From Welwitschia mirabilis (lineage: Eukaryota; Gnetophyta; Gnetopsida; Welwitschiales), in assembly GCA_051453625.1 (NCBI GenBank), contig JBOZIK010000001.1, positions 202,431,492-202,495,491 on the forward strand: a DNA stretch of 64,000 nt, written 5' to 3'. Position 1 is the first letter of the stretch, and every line of letters begins with the position of its first letter. This document shows positions 1 through 10,736 of this stretch, one piece after another. The notes below the pieces were generated by a model. The model saw only the letters and a program-made list of their open reading frames with translations, had not been told where the DNA came from and did not search any database. A program made the translations under genes and the position numbers.

Positions 1-59
1 TGGGATAAGGTAGGAGGTGAAGAGGGTGGTTTTCTACTAATGAAACTTACCACAAAGCC

Positions 60-560
60 CTCTGGTGATCTCTACTTTATCTCCATGGAATCATGTAGGA
101 GTTAAAACTCCTCATAATCTCCTCTAGGGAGATTTGCAAGGGAGGTAATGAGATCTATAGTAACTCTTATCCTTCTCTCCAAAACAAGGGTTGATAGGGT
201 AGAAGAGTCAGCATCAAAAGAGGCATTACAATAAAACATTCTAGTGAGAAAAGGGTAGGCTAACCCTAAGACATCAAGAAAGTAATATAAATCAAGATTA
301 TTTAATAATTTTACCACATCTCTAAATTCCCTAAGCTCCCCAGAAGCAATAAGCCTTTCCTAGCATATAGGATTCTTATCAAACTTCTCTCAAAACTTAT
401 CTAGAGCATTATTTGATATTCTAGAGTAAAAATACCCTGGATCTTTGCTTGCTGACTCCTTCTAACATCTTCTTGAGGAATCTTCTGCCATTTAAAATCA
501 CGTGGTACTTCCTAAACATAAAAGAAATTGAGAGATACATCTAGATCTAAGAGAGACGGG
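60..560 (-). pseudogene. Fragment of plant transposon-type domain ORF
   Basis: Read on the minus strand this gives a broken protein. One uninterrupted piece of about 71 residues lies at 102-317 and includes LGLAYPFLTRMFYCNASFD and RRIRVTIDLITSLANLP. The part just upstream, in a neighbouring frame, reads like KNPICQERLIASGELREF. The pattern of a Tyr-Pro-x-Leu-x-Arg-x-Phe-Tyr segment, then 'RRI-x-hydrophobic', then a short 'xLxNLP' helix resembles the putative plant transposon protein domain (PF20167-like) often found beside Ty3/gypsy pol genes. This assignment is from pattern memory, not a search. It belongs to a different element from the copia sequence to its right, and a related-looking domain occurs in the Athila element at 57-59 kb. 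The reading frame is broken, so it is not a working gene. Confidence 0.4.
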
Positions 561-949
561 TGGACAGGTATGAATGAAAAAGGTTAATACTCCATAAGAT
601 TTTATAAAGGAGGGCAATCAAGTCAGATTTAAAAAAAAAATTGGGTTCACTGCCTTATCTTCCGCTCTATAACCCTACAAGTCTAATGGATTGGGTTATG
701 ATCTAGTCAATCCAATGAAACTTGGGTCACAAATATTTCCAAGTTTAGTCGATCAGGTCTTTATACTGGTTAACCCGATTGGATTTGGGCTAAACTGGAA
801 AAAACTGGGCGACCGGATGAAAATGCGGCTGACTGACTAGATCTGATCAACTGAATGCAAGATCTGGTCAACTACCTTACCTTCAGTTGAAGGACAGAGA
901 GATAACCTCCAATTCATTATCAAGTCTTAGAAAGTTATTAAAGTTTAGG
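561..949. other. Motif-rich non-coding stretch next to copia pol
   Basis: No coding region is visible. Between about 690 and 880 the sequence repeats short elements of the type CTAGTCAATCC, TAGTCGATC, CTGGTTAACCC, GGGCGACC and TCTGGTCAACT. The same kind of GTCGACC/GTCAACC element is repeated inside the copia LTRs at 5573-6867 and 8139-9410. This may be the region between the pol end and the missing 3' LTR of copia copy A, but no LTR-like sequence is recognisable here. Confidence 0.35.
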
Positions 950-959
950 GGATTTATGA

Positions 960-1350
960 AAATGTCAGTAAGTTATCTCTTAGTACTTATAAAATTCATT
1001 GAAATATTATCTTCTCCACTTTATCTCTAAGGAAATAATGTCTTAATTTAATGTGTTTAGTTTGAGAATGTTAGATAAGATTCTTTGAGATATTAATTGC
1101 ACTTGTGTTGTCACAAAAGATTGGAACCTCTTAAAAATCTACTCCAAAGTCTTTAGCATTTCCTTCATCCAAAGAAGATGAGTACAATAACTCTCTATTA
1201 CTATATACTTTGCTTCTACTGTGGAAAGGGAGATAGAGTTTTGCTTTTTACTTACCTATCCTACTAAAACATGATCCTAAAATAAAGCAATACAACTAGT
1301 AATCTTCTTATCATCTTTACACCTAATCTAATCTGCATCACTAAATCCTG
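960..1350 (-). pseudogene. Copia RNase H domain, broken
   Basis: Minus-strand translation contains the hallmark order of a copia RNase H: 'GFSDAD', then 'KKQNSISLSTVEAKYI', then 'LLWMK' and a degenerate 'DNTSAI..SKN' equivalent. Several in-frame stops interrupt it, including one directly after SDAD where the family has Trp. RNase H degrades the RNA strand of the RNA/DNA hybrid during reverse transcription. It lies downstream of RT, as expected. Confidence 0.85.
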
Positions 1351-1359
1351 CAAATTCAA

Positions 1360-2680
1360 AGAATGTTTCTATAGGATATTATAATCCATAGTTACTTATG
1401 ACTTTTATGTATCTTATGATCCTTTTGACTACTTCAAGGTGTGATTTCTTTGGTTGAGTTTGATATCTAGCACACACACCAACACTAAATATTATATTAA
1501 ATCTACTTATAGTTGGATATAATAGAATTCCTATCATGCTTCTATAAAGTTTTTGGTTTACATATTTTCCATATTCGTCAAGACTAATCTTATACAAAGT
1601 TGACATAAGCATGTCAGTTGATTTTACATTTTCTAGCCCAAAATGTTTAATCAAATCCCTTGCATATTTGGATTGAGATATGAAAATTCTATGTTTTGTT
1701 TATTTGATTTGGAAACCAAAAAGCATTCAAACTTCATCAAGCATACTCATTTCAAAATGTGTTGTCATAATGCTAATGCATTATTTTGAGAGAACTTTAT
1801 TTAAAGCTCCAAAAATGATCTTGTCTACATAAATTTGAATGATAATAAAGTCCTTTTTCATATTTTTGACAAATAACGTTTTATCCACGGTTCCATGAGT
1901 ATAACCCTTTTCATTGAGAAATGTAACTAGCTTTTATACCATGCCCTTGGATCTTGTTTTAATCCATACAATGCCTTTTTAAGTCTATACACATGGTTTG
2001 ATTTGTGTGGATATATAAAACCTTGAGGTTTTTACACATAAACTTCTTCATTAAGAGTTCCATTTAGAAAGGCACTTTTCACATCCATTTGACAAACTTT
2101 AATGTTTTTAAAAGCTGCATATGATAGAAACATTTTAATACTATCTAGCCTAGCTACTGGAAAAAAGGTATCACCTACATTTATTCCTTCAATTTGATTT
2201 TAACCTTGGACCATTAATTTTGCCTTATTCTTAATTACATTGTTTTGTTCATAAAACTTATTCTTGAAAATCCATTTTATTTTAATAACAATTTGGTATT
2301 TTGATCTTTTAACAAGATTTTACAGGTCATTTATTTTGAATTGTTGAAGCTCATCTTGTATAGTCATTGTTCATTCTTGATGAGATTCTACTTTTTCAAA
2401 TCTTTTTGGTTCAACTTGAGAGACATAACAAATGTGGGAATAGAAGTTTTTAAGAGATTTTCTTGTTTGAATCTTTGAGCTAACATCTCCAATGAATGGA
2501 ATCTAATGGATGATCTTTTAGCTCTTTAAACTTTTTGGAAGTAACCTCTTATGATGGCTCTTCTTCCTTTTTAGTTGAGACTTCTTTTATTGTGAAAATA
2601 CTTGGAGTTAGGTTTTCTTCGTCATTTTAAGGAAGAATTCTTATGCTAAAATCATCTATTTGAACATTTATAGATTTTTC
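1360..2680 (-). pseudogene. Copia reverse transcriptase, broken
   Basis: The RT tail is clear at 1379-1654: 'YRSMIGILLYPTISRFNI' and 'VKRIIRYIKVISNYG' match the copia end-of-RT signature (YRS-x-IGSLLYLTxSRPDI, then xxKRIxRYLKGT). The catalytic region near 1800-1845 reads 'IYVDKIIFGALNK'. The family has YVDDIIFG, so the second catalytic Asp is Lys here. The upstream half (about 1850-2650) retains copia fragments, for example near 1990-2100, but in several frames with stops. The enzyme would copy element RNA to cDNA; this copy cannot. Confidence 0.85.
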
Positions 2681-2769
2681 TACTGTTAAACTTTTTTTGT
2701 TGAATACTTGATAGACTCTACTTCTAGTTGAGTATTCCAAAAAAATTGCTTCATCAGCTTTTGACTCAA

Positions 2770-3390
2770 ACTTACTCAGGTGTTCTCTATCTTTTAATAC
2801 AAATCAGTTACTCCAAAAGACTTTAAGAAATGAAACATTTGTTTTTCTTCCTTTCCAAAGCTCATAGGGAGTTTTATCCATTCCTGATTTTAGGTAGACT
2901 CTATTTATAATGTAGCAAGCAGTGCTTACTGCTTCAGCCCAAAAAGTTTTGGGAACCACCTTATCATTTAACATAGTTCTAGCCAATTTTTAAAGGACTT
3001 GGTCTTTCCTCTTAGCAATTCCATTTTATTGAGGAGTCTTTAGGGCTAAGAACTGATGTTCTATACCATTGTCTACACAATACTTTTTAAGAAGGTGGTT
3101 TTCAAATTCTCCTCCATGATCACTTCTAATTTTCTTGATGGTGTATCCTTTCTTGTTTTGGATTTTGTTGCAAATTTTAATACAACTTTTATACATTTTA
3201 GCTTTGTTTCCTAGAAAAGTAAACCAAGTGAATCTAGAGTAATCATCAACCATAGCCAAAAAATATCATTTCCACCAAGTCCATATTAATAAGTTAAGAG
3301 GCCTTGTTATGGATACTAGATTTTTACTTTTGTAATAAGTCCTAATTTGTTTCCTTTTTGACATGCATCACAAAGCCCATGTTTTTCAAT
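2770..3390 (-). pseudogene. Copia integrase, broken in two frames
   Basis: Minus strand, N to C. 'HGLCDACQKGNKLGLI' at about 3330-3385 is the end of the HHCC zinc-binding region. 3026-3259 holds the catalytic core with 'MVDDYSRFTW' (first Asp) and 'IRSDHGGEFEN' (second Asp). 2804-2986 continues with 'FWAEAVSTACYIINR' and 'TPYELWKGRK', the copia-type C-terminal part. A frame change or stop separates the core from the C-terminal piece near 3000. Integrase inserts the cDNA into the genome. Confidence 0.9.
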
Positions 3391-3439
3391 GTTAATCTTA
3401 GGAATTCCTTTTACAATATCCTTTTTAATAATTATTTTG

Positions 3440-3760
3440 AGATGATTATAATTTACGTGTCCTAATTCTTGGGATCATAGTTATTCTTAATTTACATGAC
3501 AAAAATAACATGCAGATAAAGTTGTAAATATTATCTATTCTATTTGCCTTAAGAAGAATATCATTCATTTTTTCATGTCTAACTTCACACTTTTTACTAT
3601 AAAAAATGACCTTATGACCTTTATCACATATTTGACTAATACTTAATAAATTATGCTTAAGACAATTTATGTATAAAACTTCATTAATATTAGGCATTTT
3701 ACCTCTATCGATGCTTCTAATTCCTTTTATCTTTGGTCTTCTGTTATTAGCAAATGTAAA
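3440..3760 (-). pseudogene. Copia GAG-pre-integrase region
   Basis: An 83-residue piece on the minus strand (3446-3697) contains 'LYINCLKHNLLSISQICD' followed by 'VIFYSKKCEV'. This matches the GAG-pre-integrase module that links protease to integrase in plant copia polyproteins (VLYVPGLKHNLLSISQLCD type). The protease itself, expected just upstream at about 3760-4000, is not clear; its active-site DSG/DTG triplet was not found. Confidence 0.8.
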
Positions 3761-4439
3761 TTCTCCTCCATCAAAGTCATCCAGATGTTAGAATCTTGAC
3801 TTCTCACCTGTTATGTGTCAAGAGATATCACTATCCAAGTAACAGCTAGTCTTATTTAATAACTTAAGAGCTGTTTAGATCAAAATACTTTTTAAATTGT
3901 CAGCTCTCATCTACTTAATCTGTTTGAACTGTTGTGGTATACATCCCTTTAGAACAAATTTAAAAGGAAAAGTCCTAACAAACTTTGAAAAGAGCATTAA
4001 CTTTCAAGCATTGAAAAATAATTTAGAATGGCTTGATTTTCCACAAAAATGACATATAATTTTTGACACATAATTAGTTTACCATGTTACCTGTTTTGAC
4101 TAATTTTGAAGGCTTTGAGAGATGAATCCAATACCTTTCTTATTATGATCCAGTCTTCATATCCCAAGCATCTGTTCCAATTTATTTGAACTATTTGAAA
4201 ATTTATTTACAAAATGAGACAAGCTTTTTACTTCTTGAGTAAGTTTGTAGTTTTCGATTTAGACCAATCTATACGTTGTCTCCAAGTCCTTATTTTCCTT
4301 AGTTACAACCTTTACTAACTTATTTAGATCATTGATATATTTTACCAATATTTCACATTCTTAGTAAAGCTCTTGATAGGTATCTTTAAGCTCCTTTTGA
4401 TATTCTGCAATGAGATCTAAATCATCTAGTTCTAGTGGA

Positions 4440-5506
4440 CAACGCATGTTCCTTATGGGAGGCACTATTTCCATGAAAGAAAGTCTTTGGTCTTCATCTG
4501 ACTCTTGATTTGAGCTACTATAATCTTCTTCATCTACATTATTCCATGTAGTAATGAAGGATGATGTATTTGATTTCTTTTGATCTCTTTTATTGTTTTG
4601 ACATTCGTTTGCAACATGTCCATATCCCTTACAAGCATAGCATTGGTTCTCCTTTTATTTTCTGAATCTCTTCTGAGTTTGGAATGCCCCCTTTTTGATC
4701 CTCTGCTTAGTTCACCTTCTTTCTTTCTTTTGTGCAAGAATGTTTTGAATCTCCTTATCAAAAGAGCAACCTCGTCTTCATTAAAGTCTTTATCTAATTT
4801 TTTAGATCTATATTCTTCCTATGCACTTTTCATAGCAAAACTTTTCTTTTTATCTTTAATAAATTTCAACTCATAAGTTTGAAGATTACCTTGAAGTTCC
4901 TCAAGTGTCATTCGATTGATGTTCTTGTTTTCTTCGATGGCTGTGATCTTTGGCTCAAAACATGCTGGATCTTAAAACTTTTCCAGCAACCTTTTCTTCA
5001 TCCATTCTCATGTATAGACTTGCCGTAAAATTTACAATGTTTGTCAGTCTAACAAAGAACTCTTAAAGAGACTCCTCCTCTTCCATACGAATATCTTCAA
5101 ACTTGGAAGTGAGCATTTGTAGCTTTATCTGCTTTATAGTAGATGTTCCTTCATGTGCTATTTCAAGAATATCCCAAGCTTCTATGGCATGTTCACAGTT
5201 TATGGTTATTTTGAATTCATCTATTCATACTACATAGAAAATAGCATTAAAAGCATGGACATCTAGGGTAGTCTTGACTTTGTCAGTTGGGATCCATTAA
5301 TCTCGAGATTTTTCTACCACTATGGTGGTTTCATTTATATCAGTTTCGGATAGTATGGGCATGGTGTATCCATTGGAGTTCACCTTCTCTATCTCTACAT
5401 CTAAGGATCTAAAAACGATTTTCATATAGGCCTTTCAATAGGCATAGTTTATCCCATCAAACATGGATGGTATTCTAGTAGAAAAACTTTCTAAAGAATT
5501 ACTCAT
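4440..5506 (-). pseudogene. Copia gag with CCHC knuckle, copy A
   Basis: The start is the ATG complementary to 5504-5506, giving MSNSLESFSTRIPSMFDG, parallel to the intact start in copy B. The UBN2/DUF4219-type gag follows: 'FDG-x-NYAYWK', a Trp-x-Pro segment, then an EEESL turn. A CCHC zinc knuckle lies at about 4590-4660 (Cys-Tyr-Ala-Cys ... His ... Cys); it falls in a different frame from the upstream basic segment, so a frameshift is present. A coiled-coil-like stretch rich in Lys, Glu and Leu follows (about 4200-4440). Several internal stops exist. Gag packages the element RNA. Confidence 0.85.
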
Positions 5507-5558
5507 ATTTAGGGTTTAGAAGTCTAGATCTATTAGGATCTACCAATGACTCAACCTA

Positions 5559-5570
5559 GCTCTAATACTA
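5559..5570 (-). promoter_or_regulatory. Primer binding site, initiator-Met tRNA type (copy A)
   Basis: On the minus strand the bases after the LTR end and a 2-base spacer read TAGTATTAGAGC. The standard plant copia site complementary to the 3' end of initiator-Met tRNA is TGGTATCAGAGC, so two bases differ. It fixes the LTR/internal border at 5573. Confidence 0.85.
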
Positions 5571-5572
5571 AA

Positions 5573-6867
5573 TGAATGATCTAGTATCCTAAAGAGAGGG
5601 GTGAATAGGATTTTTAATTAAAAATAATTACTAAATAAAAATAAAATTTACCTTCACAAGTATTAAATACCAAAAGAGTTTTGTGCATTTGAAAGAAAAA
5701 AATTGATTTGACAGAAAATAACTAAAAGCACAAAATACCAATGGAGATAGATACATGATTTATAGTGCTTCAAGAAATTCTCTACTCCACTCTCAGCAAT
5801 TAGCTTCTACTCAAGCCTAATCTGGATCTTCATTAATCACTTTCCAAATATTTTAGGTTTACCTATAACCTCTTACAATTAGACTTTTCATAAGCTTACT
5901 CTTAACACTTAGAGAGAATAATTTTTGGTGTTAATAGAGTGTCATAATGCATAGGCTTCACAAGATCTAAAGTACAATAATGATAGTCCTACACTACTTG
6001 AAATGATATCACAGGTCTTTGTACATATACTATAAACTAATTAACCAAAGTATTGATAATCACAAAAGATGTTCATTCAATTTTAGTCAAATAGAATATG
6101 TGCAAAAAGATAGTCAAATAGAATATGTGCGAAAAGACCATCTAATGATTTTAATGGCTAACAAATATATAGGATACATATTTTAAGGTTTTACAAGTGA
6201 AGAATATTCCTCAATAGATAAAAATGGAATTCCAATGGCTACAAAAATTCCATTTCCATCACGACTAATCGATTCCTTGAAATGTTCGCTCAAACCCATT
6301 GAGTGCCATCACTATAATCAGTTTCCTCCATCTTCTTTGGTTAATATAATTTTTTTATGTCTCCATATCCAGTCAATTCTTAGGAATCCAATTAACTACA
6401 TAGTGGGTCAAGTGCATTTTAGTCTAGTTAACTCCATGTGTAGAAAATCATAGAACAACATTTTTATCCCAGGTCTAGTCAACCCCTCAAAAATCTAATC
6501 AACCTCTTAATGACAAACATAAAAACATTTTTACTCTAGATTCAATCAATTCCTCAGGAATTTAATCGACTCCTTGATGATCATATGTGACAAATTTATT
6601 ATATAGATTTATTCAACCCCTTAGGAATCCAGTTGATCCCTCAGTAATTTGGTTTTGATATTTTTTTTATATAGGTTTGGTCAATCCATTAGGAGTTCGG
6701 TCGACCCGTTTAAGGGACTATAACTTATTAGGTTCAGATAAGGTTGGTGATAAATGTTTGCTACTTTTGACCTGTAAAGATTAATATTTTCTATAAGGAA
6801 TACACACACATTTTGCTATACTAGAAAACATTAATTTGACATCAACTTAGCAAATTATAACTTAACA
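5573..6867 (-). repeat. 5' LTR of copia copy A
   Basis: On the minus strand it begins TGTTAAGTTATAATTTGC and ends CATTCA, giving TG...CA borders, and is followed by 2 bases and the primer site. Length is 1295 bp, long for a copia element. It aligns with the LTR of copy B (8139-9410) by eye over its whole length. The half farther from gag (6250-6740) contains repeated paired motifs of the GTCGACC/GTCAACC type. A 27-bp direct duplication at 6084-6137 is present only in this copy. Confidence 0.85.
6084..6137. repeat. 27-bp tandem duplication inside LTR A
   Basis: Two head-to-tail copies of a 27-bp unit beginning TAGTCAAATAGAATATGTGC (6084 and 6111), differing at one base. The LTR of copy B has a single equivalent near 8636, so the duplication arose after the copies separated. 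Confidence 0.9.
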
Positions 6868-7115
6868 AATAATGCTCATAATGAACAAAATAATGCATGC
6901 CTTATAGTAAATGAAGATCATTCTAGAGTACAAAATTGCATGTCTATTAGAAGGAATTTTAATAATGATGAGATATTATTTTAACTCTCTATTATTAAAA
7001 TGCAATCTTTCTCATNNNNNNNNNNNNNNNNNNNNNNNNNNNNNNNNNNNNNNNNNNNNNNNNNNNNNNNNNNNNNNNNNNNNNNNNNNNNNNNNNNNNN
7101 NNNNNNNNNNNNNNN
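6868..7115. other. Unassigned junction and 100-N gap between copia copies
   Basis: 6868-7015 is AT-rich sequence that does not match the internal region of either copia copy, so it may be flanking DNA or another insertion. 7016-7115 is a run of exactly 100 N, the usual placeholder for a gap of unknown size. What joins copies A and B is therefore not visible. Confidence 0.8.
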
Positions 7116-8072
7116 CTCCATCTGACTCTTGGCTTGAGCTGCTATCATCTTCTTCCTCTACATTGTCCCATGTAGCAATGAAGGATGATGTCATTGATTT
7201 CCTCTGCTCTCTTTTGTTGTTTGGACATTCGTTTGCAATATGTTCATAACCCTTACAAGCATAGCATTGGATTTCCTTTCCTTTTTCTTGATCTTTTTTG
7301 AATTTGGAATGACCCTTTTTTGATCCTCTGCGTGGTTTACTTTTTTTCTTTCTGCTGTGCAAGAACTTTTCCAATCTCTTTGCCAAAAGAGCAACTTCGT
7401 CGTCATCAAGGTCTTTGTCTAAGTTTTTAGATCTATATTCTTCTTACACACTTTTCAAAGCAAGACTTCTCTTTTTATCTTTAGTAAATTTCAACTCATG
7501 GGTTTGAAGATTACCTTGAAGTTCCTCAAGTGTCATTTGATTGGCGTTCTTACTTTCTTCAATGTTTGTGACCTTTGGCTCAAAACGTTTTGGGAGAGAT
7601 CTTAAAACTTTTCGAACAACCTTTCCTTCATCCATTCTCTCGCCTAGACTTGCCATGAGATTTACAATGTTTGTCAGTCTACTAAAGAACTCTTAAAGTG
7701 TCTCCTCTTCGTCCATGCGAATGTTTATTTCAAGAATATCCCAAGCTCCTTTGGGGTGTTCACAGTTTACGATCTTTTAAACTCATATACACATATTGCA
7801 CAAAAAATTGCATTAAGAGCACGGGCATCTAGGGTAGCCTTGGCTTTGTCGATGGGGGTCCACTGATCTTGAGATTGTACTACCACTATGGTGTTTATAT
7901 TGATATCGGTTTTGGTCAATGTGGGCACAGTGCATACATTGTAAATTACCTCCTCTATGTCTACATCTAAGGATCTAAGAAATATTCTCATACGAGCCTT
8001 CCAATAAGCATAGTTTGTCCCATCAAACATGAGTGATCTTCCAGTAGAAACGACATTTGAAGGATTACTCAT
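7116..8072 (-). pseudogene. Copia gag, copy B (partial)
   Basis: Minus strand, starting at the ATG complementary to 8070-8072: MSNPSNVVSTGRSLMFDG, then 'TNYAYWKARMRIFLRSLD' and 'QWTPIDKAKATLDARALNA', a clean UBN2-type gag N-terminus of about 101 residues. A deletion near 7720-7725 removes about 70 bases that are present in copy A and breaks the frame. It continues as 'MTLEELQGNLQTHELKF' (7444-7656). 7116-7386 encodes a basic stretch and the CCHC knuckle CYACKGYEHIANEC followed by an acidic Ser/Glu tail. The rest is lost in the gap to the left. The copy is better preserved than A but non-functional. Confidence 0.9.
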
Positions 8073-8124
8073 ATTTAGGGTTCAGGAGTCTAGACCTATT
8101 AGGATCTACCAATGACTCTACCTA

Positions 8125-8136
8125 GCTTTAATACCA
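8125..8136 (-). promoter_or_regulatory. Primer binding site (copy B)
   Basis: The minus strand reads TGGTATTAAAGC directly after the LTR and a 2-base spacer. It differs at two positions from the initiator-Met tRNA complement TGGTATCAGAGC. Confidence 0.85.
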
Positions 8137-8138
8137 AA

Positions 8139-9410
8139 TGAAGGATCTAGAACCCTAGAGGGGGGATGAAAAGGATTTAAAAATTAAACAACCTTAAAAG
8201 CTATCTTCATAAGTATTAAAACCTAAATGATATTTGTCAATATGAAATACAAAAAATTAATCTAAAAGAAAGATAACTAAATGTACAAAATACCAATGAA
8301 GATAGACACATGATCTATAGTGGTTCAAGAAACCCCCTATTCCACTCTTGGTGATTAGCTTCTATCCAAGCCTAATCTGAATCTTTGTTAATTACTTTCC
8401 ATGTATTTCAGGCTCACCTGTAGCCTTCTACACTTGGACTTTTTAGAGGCTTAATCTCAACCTTTAGAGAGAATGCTTTTTGGTGACTATAGTGTGTCGT
8501 AATGCACAGGTTCCACCAGATCTGAAGTACAATAATAATGATACTACACTACTTGAATGATATCACAATTCATATACATATAGTGCAAACTATTTAAGCA
8601 AAGTACAGATCATCACAAAAGATGTTTGTTCATTTTTAATCAAATAGAAGATGTATCAAAAGTTTGGTACAATAATTTTAACTGTTGACAAATATATATG
8701 AGAAACATTTTAGCATTTTACAAGTGAAATAGATTCTCCAATGGATAAAAACAGGAGGCCAAACAGCTAAAAAAATCCTGTTTTCATCACGACTGGTCAA
8801 CCCATCGAAATGTTTGGTCGACTCCATTACGTATCATCAATGAAGTCGATCATCCTTATTTTCTTTCGATCAATCCAAGCTTCTTACATCTCAATGTCTA
8901 ATCAACGCCTCAGGATCCAGTTGACTGCATGTCTGATCAACCACATTTTAGTCTGGTCAACCCCATGTGTAGAAAAATGCAAAACAACATTTTTAACCTT
9001 GGTTTAGTTGATCCCTCACATATCCAGTTAACCCCTTGATCAGAAAAGATGAAAACATTTTACTCTAAGTCTGTTTGACCCCTCAAAAATCTGGTTAACC
9101 CCTTGATGATTAAATGTGACAAATTTATTACACAAGTCCGGTTGACCCTTTAAGAATCCAGTCGACCCCCTAGTAATATATCTTTAACACTTCTTGGTAC
9201 AAGTTTGGCCGACCACTTAGGAATCCAGTCGACCCCTTAGGAATCCAGTCGACCCCTTTGAGGGTTTGAAACTTATCAAGTTTAGGTAAGGTTTGTAACA
9301 AATGATTGTAGCTTCTGACCTACAAGGATTAATATTTTCTACAAAGAATACATGTTTTGCTAAAAATAAAATGTTAGTTTGACATCGACTTGGCAAATTA
9401 TAACTCAACA
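8139..9410 (-). repeat. 5' LTR of copia copy B
   Basis: The minus strand begins TGTTGAGTTATAATTTGCCA and ends CCTTCA; 1272 bp. It is homologous to LTR A along its length. The region 8780-9257 carries the clearest GTCGACC/GTCAACC motif series. No second LTR of this copy is visible, so its 3' part is missing or hidden behind the gap at 7016-7115. Confidence 0.85.
8780..9257. repeat. Degenerate repeat series with GTCGACC-type cores in the LTR
   Basis: Units of roughly 60-70 bp recur. Each has a CTGGTCAACC/TTGGTCGAC-type core and, about 20 bp later, a second core of the type AATCCAGTCGACCCC. At 9214-9257 two exact tandem copies of TTAGGAATCCAGTCGACCCC stand side by side. The core GTCGAC is a perfect dyad. 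A weaker series exists in LTR A at 6250-6740. Its function is unknown. Confidence 0.8.
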
Positions 9411-10536
9411 AAAGTTAACTTAGAGTGGATTTAACATGAATACATACAACCTCTATACAAGAAGAAGAAGTAAAAAGGACATGAGATGGAAATAATTTTT
9501 AAGGATGTAAGAAATAAGTAGATTAAAAGTAGTAAGTTGTAAAATAATATTCTCTAAATCTAAGAGTCGTGTCTACTATTCATATGCTATACGAAACATT
9601 CATGAAGCTATAAATAATGCCTAAACCAGCAAACAAGGGAAATGATTTGTTAAGTGTTTAAATTTTTCTTTTTTATTTTTTTTGTTTTTCGTTAACAACT
9701 TCCTAAGAAGTTGGACATTATGATAAATGTATGATATACAAAGCTTTAAACTAGTGGTTTTACATCATAAGTAAGTTCCTCATTACAAACAATATTTCCT
9801 TTTTATTTTTAATTACTTTATCTCATATAATTTATTGACAAATTTATATATATATATATATAAATTGCTCTTTAGATTAAATAGCCTAAATTAGAACACT
9901 AAGTTAGTTTATGAGTGACATATACATTGTAACTATGTTACATATATGAAGTTTATCATGTATTAAATTTACATTATGTATTATCTTAACACTTATGCTT
10001 GATAAATTTGGATTTCTAACAGCATTTAAATATGTATGATCTTAATTGTATTTGTTTATCCCAATTATTAAAAATGAAACATGATATAATATCAACATGC
10101 ATAGAATCATATAAAAATAATGTCTATAAATGTATGGGAGATTGTAATGTTACTAATAGTCCAACAAACATATCATTACCATCATGTGCAAAGAACATCA
10201 AAATATCAGATGATTGATATCTCTAGAACATTATCATGATAATGATATGAAATACATTAAAAATTGTGACGATATCTATTCATACTTGTAATTATGCAAA
10301 AATGCCAAATATGATAATGGTTATGCATTGAACCAGGTCTTTATAGCATAACAAAAAAAGCACGAAATAACCATTGATGACAAGAATCTAAATAGTGCAA
10401 TAATTATCTTCTAATGTACAGCAAACCAGAAAACTATCCCAATTAATAGAGCATGTGATTCATATCCATAACATGACAATGGAACCAAAAGGGCCTTGCA
10501 CATATTAAAAGTGCCCTTATGTTTTTGAAAAAATGT

Positions 10537-10736
10537 AGGCATGAGAGCCTTCTTTAACACTTATCGTTTGCATCTTTACTTATGATAACAACTATGCCTT
10601 AATTTTTATTAATGCCCATTAATTCTTATTGAGACACAGGCATGAGAGCCTTCTTTAACACTTATCATTTGCATCTTTACTTATGATAACAACTATGCCT
10701 TAATTTTTATTAATGCCCATTAGTTCTTATTGAGAT
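10537..10736. repeat. 101-bp tandem duplication
   Basis: Copy 1 is 10537-10637 and copy 2 is 10638-10736, both beginning AGGCATGAGAGCC and ending near TTCTTATTGAGA. They differ at only a few positions, so the duplication is young compared with its surroundings. Confidence 0.95.

Larger units (their letters stand above)
950..6867 (-). mobile_element. Ty1/copia retrotransposon, copy A (5' LTR plus decayed internal region)
   Basis: On the minus strand the order is 5' LTR (6867 to 5573), primer binding site, gag with CCHC knuckle, GAG-pre-integrase, integrase, reverse transcriptase and RNase H (to about 950). This is the Ty1/copia order, with integrase before RT. Every domain carries stops or frameshifts, and the RT catalytic motif is altered. 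No 3' LTR is recognisable between RNase H and the window start, so this is a truncated copy. Copy B at 7116-9410 belongs to the same family: the gag and LTR regions can be aligned by eye along their length. Confidence 0.9.
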
